NCBI GenBank assembly: GCA_027489535.1
Contig: JAIXZO010000018.1
Span: 62,001 to 126,000, forward strand
From: Hyphomicrobiales bacterium
GTDB lineage: Bacteria > Pseudomonadota > Alphaproteobacteria > Rhizobiales > Beijerinckiaceae
DNA: 64,000 nt
Direction: 5' to 3'
Notes under the pieces: generated by a model
Seen by the model: the letters and a program-made list of their open reading frames with translations, nothing else
What the model was told of the DNA's origin: nothing
Databases searched by the model: none
In this document: positions 16,354 to 26,900 of the stretch, piece after piece
How positions within the stretch are numbered: position 1 is the stretch's first letter
Layout: each line of letters begins with the position of its first letter
Translations under genes and position numbers: made by a program

Positions 16354-17040
16354 TCAGTTCAGGAAAATCTTGACGGCATTCTCGGCCTCGGGCGTCGCGG
16401 CGTCGTCCACCTTCATCCGCACCCGGTCTCCCGGAATGCCTGATTTGACGAGCTGCTGCCGCACCACCATCCCGCGGTAATAGGCGAGCCGGCGGGCCTC
16501 GGTGACGGCCCCTCCCCCCACCTTCGCAAAGGATTTGATTTCGAAGATCGGCGTCCCCGTCTTGATGCCGGCCCGCACGAACTCGTCGAATTCTTCCGTC
16601 ACGGCCGCGTCGAGCTGGAACCCGCGATCCTCGAACGCGATCGTGAAGGCGGCGTCGGTCGCGATGATCCGGGCGGTGCCCTTGGCGGCATCGGGAGTCT
16701 TTTCCAACGATGCGACACGGCTTTCGGCCGCCTTCGCCGGCGGCTCGGGCAAGGTCGAGTCCTTGACGTCCTCTTTCGGTTTGTTCGGCGCAGCCTTGCT
16801 CTTGAGAACCTCGATGATCTTTTTCTGTACCTGATCGAGGGGGCTCGAGGCTTCCATCTCGACCTTCGCCGCCGCGGCCATCTCGGCCAACTGCGCGCGG
16901 GAGGTGTTCTGCGACAGACTGAACACGACGAGACCCAGCACCATCATGATGAAGGTCAGCACCATCGTCATGACGGTGAGGGCGTCGACGAATTCCGGCC
17001 AGAAATTTTCTTCGTCGTCACTGCTGCCGCCGCCGGCCAT
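16354..17040 (-). CDS. MotB/SiiA-like channel partner with periplasmic OmpA-type domain, 228 aa
   Basis: A short acidic N-terminus leads into one membrane helix (WPEFVDALTVMTMVLTFIMM) with an aspartate at position 19, placed like the proton-binding Asp of MotB. A helical linker (about 50-120) connects to a C-terminal OmpA-like domain with the strand-turn FTIAFEDRGFQLDAAV and the helix EARRLAYYRGMVVRQQLV, which probably anchors to peptidoglycan. It lies 122 bp after the ABC exporter gene and 19 bp before the MotA-like gene in one operon. Size, domain order and context match SiiA of Salmonella SPI-4 better than flagellar MotB, but sequence-level homology needs a profile search. Confidence 0.8.
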   Translation of the reverse strand: MAGGGSSDDEENFWPEFVDALTVMTMVLTFIMMVLGLVVFSLSQNTSRAQLAEMAAAAKVEMEASSPLDQVQKKIIEVLKSKAAPNKPKEDVKDSTLPEPPAKAAESRVASLEKTPDAAKGTARIIATDAAFTIAFEDRGFQLDAAVTEEFDEFVRAGIKTGTPIFEIKSFAKVGGGAVTEARRLAYYRGMVVRQQLVKSGIPGDRVRMKVDDAATPEAENAVKIFLN

Positions 17041-17162
17041 CGCAATCCATCCTATGAAATAACACTTCTATTCTATCAGCAGAGTGCTTTTATTATCTTA
17101 AATCGGCAATTTGACCTTAAATTCTGTTTTTATACGGAAAATGACGTCTTAAAGACGAAAGC

Positions 17163-19430
17163 TCACTTTGCAGCCATTCGCGCCAATATTTCTGATTTCG
17201 GTCCGTCGGCGATTACGCGGCCGCCGTCCAGCCAGATGATGCGCTCGGCGAGATCGAGAACGGCGAGCCGGTGCGTCGCCACGATCAGCGTGCGTTTGCG
17301 CAATTCCGCATCCGGCCCGAGAACGCCGCCGGGCGGGCCCGGCCATTCCTTCAGCCCTTGGATGATCTGCGTCTCGAAACCGTTGTCCATGGCCGAGGTC
17401 GGCTCGTCGAGAAGCAGCAGCGGCGGCTCGGCCATCAGCGTGCGCGCCAGCGCCACGGCCTGACGTTCGCCCCCGGACAGGTTCTCTCCCCGCGGCCCCG
17501 TCTTCGTCGCATAGCCGTCCGCCTGCCGGGCCGCGATATCGTGAACGCCGGTGATGCGCACCACCCTGTCGAATCCGGCGGCCTCCACGTCTGGCCGCGC
17601 CAACACGAGATTGGCATGGAGCGTGTCGTCGAAAAGCGGCGTCTCCTGCGTCAGCAGGCCGATCTTCCGTCGCAGTGCACGGGGGTTCCACAGCCGTGCG
17701 TCCACGCCGTCGAAGGCAACCGATCCAGCCGTCGGCTCGGCCAAGCGCGCGAGCAATCGCAACAACGTGCTCTTGCCGCTGCCGATGCGTCCGATCAGCG
17801 CCACCCTCTCCCCTGGAGCGATGGACAGCGAAATGCCGTGAAGCACGGGCGCCGGAGCGCCCGGATGCCGCAATTCCAAGCCCTCGAAGCGGATATGGCC
17901 GCGAAACGGGCGTTCCGCCGCCGGCGACGAATCCGCGCCCGCCTCTTCAGGTGCGGCGAGCACGGCGCGAACCGGGCCCAGAGCCGGGCCGGTCTTCCGC
18001 AGCCTCTGAAAACTCATCACGATCTGCGCCAAAGGCGCGACGATGCGGTTCACGAGGATCGTCGCGGCCGCGAGCGCGCCCACCGTCATCGCGGAGAGCG
18101 CGATGTCGTGCACGGCCGCAATCATCACGGCCACCGTGATCATCTGGCTGCCGAACATCGCGACCTGGCTCGAAAAGCCCGACCAGAACCGCGCACGGTG
18201 TGCGTCATAGGCCAAGCCGTCCGCCAACCGTTCCCAGCGTGCGAGCAGCCGCGGCTCGAGGCCGAGCAGCTTCGCGCTGCGCAGCGCTTCGACGCCTTCC
18301 ACCAGCATGTTGGCCTGCTGCTGCGCCTTCTCCGAAACCGGGAGCATCCGATGATCGGACAGCGCCTGCGCGCCGACCTGCAGCACCACGATGATCACCG
18401 CGCCCGCAGCCGCCACGAGCGCGACCGAGGGCGAAATGGCGGCCAGCACGAGCAACAGCACGACCACGAAGGGCAAATCGACCAGCGCCGCCGTGAGGCC
18501 CGCGGGCAAGGCGTGGCAGAACTGATCCAGTTCCCGCAACGCATGCGTCAGCACGCCGGCGCGTTTCGGCGCGGCGGCGGGTGCGGAAAACATCAGTCGC
18601 CTGAAAAACAGCGTCTGCAGATGCACCGCCGCGGAGGCGCCCACCGCGTCGGACAGGCTCAAGCGCACGAGCCGCAGCGCCAAATCGGCCGCCAGCGCCA
18701 CCGATACGCCCAGCGCGACCGCCCACAGCGTTTCCATGGCGAGATGAGGCAGCACACGGTCATAGACCGCCATCGAGAACACCGGCAGCGCCAGCAACAG
18801 CAGATTGCACGCGGCCGATGCGGCAAGGAGCTGCATCAACGGCCCGCGCCGCCGGCGCAGCACATGGACCACGGCTTCCATCGCGATCGAGCGGGGTTGC
18901 GTCGCCGCGGCTTCCGTTCCGCCGTCGAGCGGACGCACGATGAAGATCGCGGCGGGCGACGCCGCGAGGATCTCGTCCCGCGACAGAAAAGTCGGTCCGT
19001 CCTCGCGCGACACGGCGAACCGCTTCCGGCCCGACGATCCCGTCACGACGAGCGCGGTGCCGTCTTCGAACACCACGAGGCACGGCGGGTCGGCAGCTTC
19101 GAGCGCCGCGAGCCCGCCCGTATGCTCGACGAGATCGAGGCCGAGTTGCCCGCCCGCCCAGATCAGCGCGAGCGGCGTCACGCCGCCCTCGAACGCCGCG
19201 CGCAGGTCGTGGGGGACGGACCGCTCGGGAGCTAGACGCGCCAGTTCGGTCAACGCTTCGCCGCCGATCTTCGGCGACGTTTCGGGATCTGCGGAGACAA
19301 AGGCATCGGGATCGGGGAGCGCCGCTTCGGCATGTGCAGGGCCATCCGCCGGGGCGTTCTCGAAGACGCTTCCGAGCGTCGTCGCCTCGCCGGCCACCGA
19401 TGATGCGGAGCGTCTCTTTTGACCGAACAC
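17163..19430 (-). CDS. Type I secretion ABC transporter (HlyB/PrtD-like), 755 aa
   Basis: The inner-membrane ATPase that powers type I secretion. An N-terminal region (about 35-170) resembles the inactive C39-like domain that docks RTX substrates; the catalytic cysteine pattern is absent. Then come an exporter-type membrane domain (about 190-470) and a nucleotide-binding domain with Walker A GRIGSGKST (about 547), signature LSGGERQAVALAR (about 650), Walker B LLLLDEPTS (about 669) and H-loop VATHRL (about 715). I start at GTG 19430, which has GGAG 10 nt upstream. Longer frames would overlap the divergent hlyD gene. It heads an operon with the MotB-like, MotA-like and PilZ-like genes. Confidence 0.9.
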   Translation of the reverse strand: MFGQKRRSASSVAGEATTLGSVFENAPADGPAHAEAALPDPDAFVSADPETSPKIGGEALTELARLAPERSVPHDLRAAFEGGVTPLALIWAGGQLGLDLVEHTGGLAALEAADPPCLVVFEDGTALVVTGSSGRKRFAVSREDGPTFLSRDEILAASPAAIFIVRPLDGGTEAAATQPRSIAMEAVVHVLRRRRGPLMQLLAASAACNLLLLALPVFSMAVYDRVLPHLAMETLWAVALGVSVALAADLALRLVRLSLSDAVGASAAVHLQTLFFRRLMFSAPAAAPKRAGVLTHALRELDQFCHALPAGLTAALVDLPFVVVLLLVLAAISPSVALVAAAGAVIIVVLQVGAQALSDHRMLPVSEKAQQQANMLVEGVEALRSAKLLGLEPRLLARWERLADGLAYDAHRARFWSGFSSQVAMFGSQMITVAVMIAAVHDIALSAMTVGALAAATILVNRIVAPLAQIVMSFQRLRKTGPALGPVRAVLAAPEEAGADSSPAAERPFRGHIRFEGLELRHPGAPAPVLHGISLSIAPGERVALIGRIGSGKSTLLRLLARLAEPTAGSVAFDGVDARLWNPRALRRKIGLLTQETPLFDDTLHANLVLARPDVEAAGFDRVVRITGVHDIAARQADGYATKTGPRGENLSGGERQAVALARTLMAEPPLLLLDEPTSAMDNGFETQIIQGLKEWPGPPGGVLGPDAELRKRTLIVATHRLAVLDLAERIIWLDGGRVIADGPKSEILARMAAK

Positions 19431-19608
19431 CTGCAGAAACTCCGAAACGAAAAGACGATGAGCGAATGAATGACGGAACGAATAGAACTGGCTGTATAAG
19501 GAATGTTTACAACCTAAGATATAATTACCGAAGAAGGACGAATTGCATCGGAGGCGGCCCTGCCGGCCCGCTTCGGCTATTTTCATCAGGGATTTCGACG
19601 TTTTCCGC

Positions 19609-20901
19609 ATGATACAGAACGATTTCGTCTTCCCGCGCCGAACCGACCGGATTGCCCGTCGGGCCCATGGCAGCTTCGTGCTCATTACGGCCGCCTCGCT
19701 GGCCGGCTTGCTCGGTTGGGCGGCTTTCACGGAGTTGGACCGCGTCTCGCGCGGCACCGGCCGCGTCGTTCCCCAACTCCAAATTCAGACGGTGCAGCAT
19801 CTTGAGGGCGGCATCGTCGGCGAGATTCTGGTCCGCGAGGGCGAGCATGTGGAACGCGGGCGTCCGCTGTTTCGCATCGACAACAGCATCTGGCGTTCGG
19901 AGTTGGGCCAGGCGCGGCTCGAAATCATCGCGCGGCGCATGCGCCTCGCCCGGTTGGAGGCCGAGACGCGCGGCAGCGAGTCCTTGACGATGCCCGACGC
20001 GCTGGTACGCGAAATGCCCCGCATCGCCGAGCGCGAAGTGGCGCTGTTCGAGGGCCGTCGCAAGACGCTCATGGAGCAGATCGCCATTCTCGACGATCAG
20101 TTGCGCCAAAAGGAACTCGAACTCGCGGAACTGCGCTCGCGCTGGACCAACACGACGCGCGAGCGCGAATTGGTGGCGCAACGCGTCGCCAATCTGCGCC
20201 GCCTCGCCGGAATCGGCGGCGTTTCGGTCAACGAGATGCTCGACAGCGAGCGCGTGCTGCAGCAGATTGAAGGGCGGCTGTCGGAGACGCTGCACGACAT
20301 TCCGCGCATCGAGGCGGCGATGAGCGAGGTCACGCGACGCCGGCGCGAAGCGACGTTGCGCTTTCGCAGCGACGCCGAGCGCGAGCGCTCGGAAACCGAA
20401 CTGGCCATCGCGAAATTCGAGGAATCCATGGCCGCGCTGCGCGACCGCAGCACGCGTTCGGAGGTTCTCGCGCCCATCACCGGCGTGGTGAACAAGCTCT
20501 ACGTCACCACCGTCGGCGGCGTCATCAAGTCCGGAGAGCCGCTCCTGCAGCTCGTTCCGGCGGATGCCGCCATCGCCGTCGAAGCGCGGCTGTCGCCGAC
20601 CGACCGCGCCGAAATCTGGCCGGGCCAGACGGCGACGGTGAAGATCAGCGCCTATGACTACGCCCTTTACGGCGGCCTTCCCGGCCGCGTCGTGGACATT
20701 TCGCCCGACGCGCTGACCGACGAAAAGGGCCTGCCTTATTTTCGGGTGAAGTTGGAGGCCGCCGCGACCGGCTTCGGCCGCGACAAGCCCGTCGTGCCCG
20801 GCATGACGGCGGAGGTCGACATCCTCATCGGCCGCCGTACCGTCCTCGACGCGTTGGTGCGCCCCGTCCGCAAGATCGCCGACGACGCGCTCCGGCGCTG
20901 A
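19609..20901 (+). CDS. HlyD-family type I secretion membrane fusion protein, 430 aa
   Basis: The periplasmic adaptor that links the ABC exporter to the outer membrane channel. One membrane anchor (residues 22-42, FVLITAASLAGLLGWAAF) is followed by the lipoyl/barrel half-motif VQHLEGGIVGEILVREGEHVE, a long alpha-helical hairpin (about 95-290) rich in E/R heptads, and the returning barrel with VLAPITGVVNKLYVTTVGGV and the family C-terminus GMTAEVDILIGRRTVLD. ATG 19609 gives a normal short cytosolic N-terminus. A TTG at 19543 with AGAAGGA upstream would add 22 residues. The gene diverges from the ABC gene and converges on the giant RTX gene, with 17 bp between the stops. Confidence 0.92.
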   Translation: MIQNDFVFPRRTDRIARRAHGSFVLITAASLAGLLGWAAFTELDRVSRGTGRVVPQLQIQTVQHLEGGIVGEILVREGEHVERGRPLFRIDNSIWRSELGQARLEIIARRMRLARLEAETRGSESLTMPDALVREMPRIAEREVALFEGRRKTLMEQIAILDDQLRQKELELAELRSRWTNTTRERELVAQRVANLRRLAGIGGVSVNEMLDSERVLQQIEGRLSETLHDIPRIEAAMSEVTRRRREATLRFRSDAERERSETELAIAKFEESMAALRDRSTRSEVLAPITGVVNKLYVTTVGGVIKSGEPLLQLVPADAAIAVEARLSPTDRAEIWPGQTATVKISAYDYALYGGLPGRVVDISPDALTDEKGLPYFRVKLEAAATGFGRDKPVVPGMTAEVDILIGRRTVLDALVRPVRKIADDALRR

Positions 20902-20918
20902 GCCGGAGCGCGCCGCCG

Positions 20919-23900
20919 TCAGGCCGCCGCCGATTGGACCACCAGCTGCGCCGCCTGCTGCGTATGGTCATCGTCCGTGAAGATCGTGTAGGTCGTCGTG
21001 CCGTCCTGAACGGACGACGTCCACCGCGATGCGGGCTCGGCGATGGTGAACACGTCGTTCGCGTCCGCCTTCAGCGTCAGAGTGCCGCCGCCGCCGGTGA
21101 CCGCCGCGATGTCGCTCGCCCGCCAACTCTGGTTCGCGGCGACCCCGGCCGCAGTGAAGTCGATCTCCTCGACGCCCGAAAGCAATCCTGCCAGAGCTTG
21201 GGCCATCATACCCGGGTTCATCGCGGAGAACCGCACCACGTCGTATCCGTCGCCGCCTGAAACCGCATTGAAACCCGCCGAAAGCGAAGACCCGTCGAGC
21301 GTGAAGAGATCATTGCCCTCGCCGCCCGACAGCACGTCGTCTCCGAGCGTGCCCGTCAGACTGTCGCCGCCGGCACCGCCGTAAAGCGAGTCGGTGCCGA
21401 GCCCGCCGGTCAGCCGGTCGTTGCCGGTTCCGCCCGTCAGGAGGTCGTTGCCGCCGCCGCCGTCGAGCGTGTCGTCGCCAGCGCCGCCCGACAACGTGTC
21501 GGCCCCGTCGCCGCCGTCGAGACGTTCGGCTGCGGCTCCGCCGGTCAACACGTCGCCGTAGGCGGTGCCTTTGACGTATTCGAAGCCCGCCACGGAGTCG
21601 TTTCCGATCACGCTTCCCGTCGCGGTTCCCGCTTCGAGATTGACGGTCACGCCGGTGGACGACGCCGAATAGTCGAGGATGTCGTAGCCGTCGCCGCCGA
21701 ACAGCGTGTCGTTGCCGCCCAAGCCGGAGATCACGTCGTTGCCGGCGGCGCCGTCGAGGAAGTCGTCCCCGTTCGATCCCGCCATCGTGTCTGCGAAAGC
21801 CGAACCGATCGCGCCCTCGATGCCCGAAAGCGTATCGACGGAGCCGCCCGACGTGGCCCGCGCCGCGGCGAGATCCACGTTCACCCCGGCTGCGAGGTCG
21901 GCGAACGACGCCTTGTCGAACCCGGCGCCGCCGTCGATGAGGTCGGCGCCTGTTCCGCCCTCCAGAACGTCGTCTCCCGCTTGGCCGAACAGACTGTCGG
22001 AACCGTCCCCGCCGCCGATCAGATCGTTGCCGCCGCCGCCTTCCAGGCTCTCCGCTCCGGAGCTGCCGATGACGGTGTCGGCGAAGGCGGAGCCGCGAAC
22101 GGCTTCGATCCCGACGAGCGAGTCGCCGTTCGCGTCGCTGAACGAACCCTGCCCGATCGTCAGGTCGATGAAGATCGCTCCCGTCGCATCCGAGTAATCG
22201 GCCAAGTCGAACCCGTTCCCGCCGTCCAGGTCGTCGATGCCCGAGCCGCCGAACAGCGTGTCGTCGCCGTCGCCGCCCGAGAGCCGATCTCGGCCGAGGC
22301 CGCCGAACAGCCGATCCATGCCTGCTCCGCCATAAAGCCAGTCGAGACCGTCCTGCCCGTCCAAGGTGTCGTCGCCGTCGCCGCCGTAGAGTCCGTTGCC
22401 GTCCGTGCCGCCCTTGAGCATGTCGGCGTAGGCGCTGCCGATCAATGCTTCGATCCCGTCAAGCGAATCGCCGTCGGCATCGCCCCCGACGGCCGTGCCG
22501 AGGAGGAGGTCGACGTTGACGGCGGCGGAACTCGCCGAGTAGTCGACCAGGTCCATCATGGTGTTGAGGTTCGTACCGGCGACGCCGCCGTAGATCGTGT
22601 CGATCCCCGACCCGCCGCGGAAGACGTCGCCGTCCCCGCCGCCATACAACAGATTGTTGCCCGCGCCGCCCGTGATCGTGTCGTCGTAATTGCCGCCGTA
22701 GATCGTGTCGTTGCCGTCGCCGCCGTACAGGCTGCCCCAGTAACCTCCGACGATGTAGTCGTCGCCTGCGTCGCCGTGGATCTCGTCGGTGTTCGCCCCT
22801 CCGTAGAGCAAGTCGTTGCCGTCCCCGCCGTAAAGCGTGTCGTTGTCGCCGCCGCCGTAGAGCTGGTCGTCGCCGGCACCGCCGAAGAGCCTGTCCTCTT
22901 GTTCGTTGCCGTAAAGGCTGTCGTTGCCGTCGCCGGCGTAGACCGTATCGCGGCCGTCTTCGCCCGAGAGCGAGTCGTCGCCGCCGCGGCCGTCGATCAC
23001 GTCGTTGCCGGACGCGCCCCAAACGGCGTTGCGGCCATCGCTGCCGTACAGCAAATCATTGCTCCCGGAGCCGGTCAGTCGTTCGACCGAGGTCATGACG
23101 TCGCCCGTGGCGTCGCCGCCGGACGCGGTTCCGGCAATCAGATCGACCGTAACCCCGACGTTCTGGTCGTAATAGGAGATCCAGTCGTTGCCGTCGCCGC
23201 CGTAGAAGCTGTCCGCTCCCGCAAAGCCCTTGAAGTAGTCGTCTCCAGCGCCCCCGTAGAGGGCGTTGTCGCCCGCAGTGCCGAGGAACGTGTCGTCGCC
23301 GGCCGTGCCGATCGCATGCTCGAGATACAGCAGCGACGTCGTGTTCGCGCCGAAAAACGCGGTGCCGTCACGCAGGTTGAGCACGACGTTGAACAGGGCG
23401 GAGGCATCGAGCACGTCGTTGCCCAGGCCGCCGTCCAACGTGTCGCCGCCCGAATAGCCGTCGAGGATGAACAGGTCGTTGCCGTTGCCGCCGAACAAGC
23501 CGTTCGCGCCGCTTCCGCCCACGAGCGTGTCGTTGAAATCGGAACCGACGACGTTCTCGATGCCGACCAAAGTGTCGCCCGCGGCGGTCCCGCCGGAGAC
23601 GACGCCGGTTCCGAGAGCAACGTAAACCGCCCCGGTGCTGCTGCGGTAATCCAGCGTGTCGACGCCGATTCCGCCGTCGATCAGATCGGCTCCGATGCCG
23701 CCGTCGAGCGTGTCGTTGCCGTCGCCGCCGTAAAGGCTGTCGTTGCCGCTCCTGCCGAACAGGCTGTCGTCGCCGCTGCGGCCTTCAAGCCGGTCGTTCT
23801 GAGCGTCGACGCCGTTGAGCGAGTCGTTCCTGGACGATCCGAACACGATCTCGAAACCGGAGACCACGTCGGTTCCCTCGCCGCTCGCGATTCCGGACTG

Positions 23901-26900
23901 GAAATCGACATACATCGCGGCTGCGGCCGAGGTCAGGTCGATCGCGTCGAGTCCGTCGCCGCCGAACAGCGTGTCCGCTCCCGTGCCGCCGTTGATCGTG
24001 TCGTCGCCGGCGCCGCCGTACAGCATGTTGTTGGCGCTGTTTCCGACGATCACGTCCGCGTAGTCCGTGCCCGTCACGTTGTCGATCGCGGACACGGTGT
24101 CGACCTCCGATCCGCCGACGCTGACGCGCCCGAGATCGAGGCGCGCGGTGATGCCCGTGGCGGAATAGGCATAGGTGACCAGATCGTTGTAGCCGGCGCC
24201 GACGAGCGAGTCGTTCCCTGCGCCGCCCTCGAACACGTCGTCGGCGCCGCCGCCGAAGATCGTGTCGTTGCCGGCTGCGCCGTACATGTAATCGCGGCTG
24301 CTCCCGCCGTAGATCAGGTCGTTGCCGTCGTCTCCGTAGATGATGTCGATGCTGGCGGCGCCGTAGATCGTGTCGTTCCCCGCGCCGCCATACAGCGAAT
24401 CCTCGCCGTCGCCGCCGTCGATCAAGTCGTTGTCCGCCTCTCCGTAGAGCTGGTCCAAGCCGATGCCGCCGTAGATGCTGTCGCCGCCGGCCCCGCCCAT
24501 GACGGAATCGTTGCCTGCGCCGACGGAGACGACGTTCGCGAGGGCATCTCCGGTCACGGTGTCGTTGAACACCGATCCGGTCACGTGCTCGAAGCCCGAC
24601 AGCGTATCGATCTCGGCATTGCTGGTCGCCGACCCGGTCGTGAGATTCACCGAAGCGGCGAACAAGGACGAGGCGAAGGAAACCGTGTCGCTGCCGAGCC
24701 CCGCGGACATCAGGTCGCGACCCGCGCCGCCCTCGACGATGTCGTCGCCGTCGCCTCCGAACAGAGTGTCGTCGCCGTTTCCGCCGAACAGTTGATCGTT
24801 GCCCTCGTCGCCCGTCGCGGAGTCGTTGCCCTCGCCCCCGTAGGCGCTGTCGTCGCCCGTTCCCATCGTAAGAACGTCGTTGCCCGCGTTCGAGACCACG
24901 GAGTCGTTGCCCGTTCCCGCGATGATCACGTTGGCCGCATCGTCGCCGACGATGCTGTCGTTGCCTGCCGTGGCGGTGATGTTCTCGACGCCGGAGATCG
25001 TATCGGTTCCCGTCAGACCGGTGACGAGGACCGTGCCCGTCTGCAGATTGATGTTGAGCGAGTTAAATCCAGTCAGGTCGATGAGGTCGGTGCCGAGACC
25101 GCCCTCGATGATGTCGGAGCCCTCGTCCGCCGTGAACGTGTCGTTGCCGTCGCCGCCGTAAAGTGCGTCGTTGCCGTTGCCGCCGAACAACATGTCGTTG
25201 CCGAGGCCGCCGAGCAGGTTGTCGTTGCCGTCCCCGCCGGACAGGGAGTCGTTGCCCGCGCCGCCGTCGAGGATGTTGCCGACCAACGTCGAGTTGTCGC
25301 CGGTCAGCGTGTCGTTGAAGGCGGAGCCGGTAACGTGTTCGAACCCGGAAATCGTGTCGCCCTGGGCATCGCCTCCGCTCAAGACGAGCGTGGCGAGATT
25401 CACTGAAACCGCCGCCGAAGACGCGCTGAAATCCAACAGGTCGTTGCCGGCGCCGCCGATCAGGCTGTCGCCGCCGGCCCCGCCCGCGATCGTGTCGTCG
25501 CCCGCATCGCCCGACAGGGTGTCGACCCCTGCGTCGCCGAACAGCGTGTCGTTGCCGTTCCCGCCCGCGAGGGAGTCGTTGCCGGTGCTGCCGGACATCG
25601 TATCGTTGAAGGACGTGCCGATGACGCTTTCGATGGTCGACAGCACGTCGTCGCCGCTGTCGGATGCCGAGGCCGTGCCGAGCTTCAGATTGACGGTCAG
25701 CGCGGCGGTGCCGGAGGCGTAGGTGACGAGGTCGAAACCCGCGCCGCCGATCAAGGTGTCGTTGCCCGCCCCGCCGACGAGAGTGTCGTTGCCCGAGCCG
25801 CCGTCGAGAACGTTGGCGAGCGCGTCGCCCGTCAAATTGTCGTTCAGAGAGCTGCCCGTGACGTTTTCGACCGCCGAAAGCGTGTCGACGTCGCCGCCGA
25901 TCGTGGCTCGGCCGGTGGCCAAGTTCACCGTCACGGCAGAGGTCGCGGAGGCGTAGGTCGCGAGGTCCGTCCCGAGGCCGCCGACGAGGGAGTCGTTTCC
26001 GGTGCCGCCGTCGAGCGTATCGTTGCCGTCTCCGCCTGAGAGCGTGTCGTTCTCGGTGCCGCCGGAAAGGCTGTCATTGCCGTTTCCGCCGTCGAGCGTG
26101 TCGGCTCCGCCGTCGCCGAAGAGCGTGTCGTTGCCCTCGCCGCCGAGCACGGAATCGCCCAGCAGACCGCCGTAGATCAGGTCGTTGCCCGCGAGCCCGG
26201 AGATGGTGTCGATGCCGTCGTCGCCGTAGACCGTGTCGTTGCCGTCGTCGCTCGACAAGGAGTCGTTGCCGGCCCCGCCCGACATGCTGTCGTCGCCCAA
26301 TCCGCCGATGACCGTGTCGTTGTCGCCGTCGCCCGAAAGCGTATCGTTGCCTTCCCCGCCGTCCAAGCGGTTGGCAAGCCCGTCGCCCGTGATCGAGTCC
26401 GAGAAGCCCGAGCCGATCACCGCCTCGACCCCGGAGAGCGTGTCTCCGGCCGCTTCGCCCGCGGTTCCCGAACCGGCAAGAAGGCTGAGGGTCACGCCCG
26501 CGCTGGCCGACGCGTAATCGGCCGTGTCGAACCCCGTGCCCCCGATGAGGGAGTCCCCGCCGAGGCCGCCCATGAGCACGTCGTCCTCGGTTCCGCCGTC
26601 GAGCGTGTCGTTGCCCGCGTCTCCGAACAGGCGGTCCGTTCCGGCATCGCCGCCGACGGAGTCGTTGCCGTCGCCGCCGAAGGCGGTGTCGTTGCCGATT
26701 CCGAGCAGGACGGCGTCGTTGCCTGCGCCGGCGGAAACCGAGTCGTTCCCGGCTCCGACGGAGACGATGTTGGCGAAATCCGAGCCGACCACCGTGTCGT
26801 TTCCGCCGCCGGAGGTCAGGTTTTCGATGTCGATCAGCGTGTCCGCACCTGCAAGCCCGACGACCGAGGCCCAGCCGGCGGCCAGATCGGCGTTGAGGTT

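Noticed and set aside
14487-17040. The MotA/MotB-like pair as a Zorya (ZorAB) anti-phage system
   Set aside because: The long coiled-coil tail and OmpA-type partner also fit ZorAB, but there is no ZorC, ZorD or ZorE gene, and the pair is in one operon with a type I ABC exporter. A SiiAB-like role is the simpler reading.
19431-19757. Longer N-terminus for the ABC exporter (to 19757)
   Set aside because: It would overlap the divergent hlyD start and adds a basic low-quality stretch. GTG 19430 has a good ribosome site and gives the usual exporter length.
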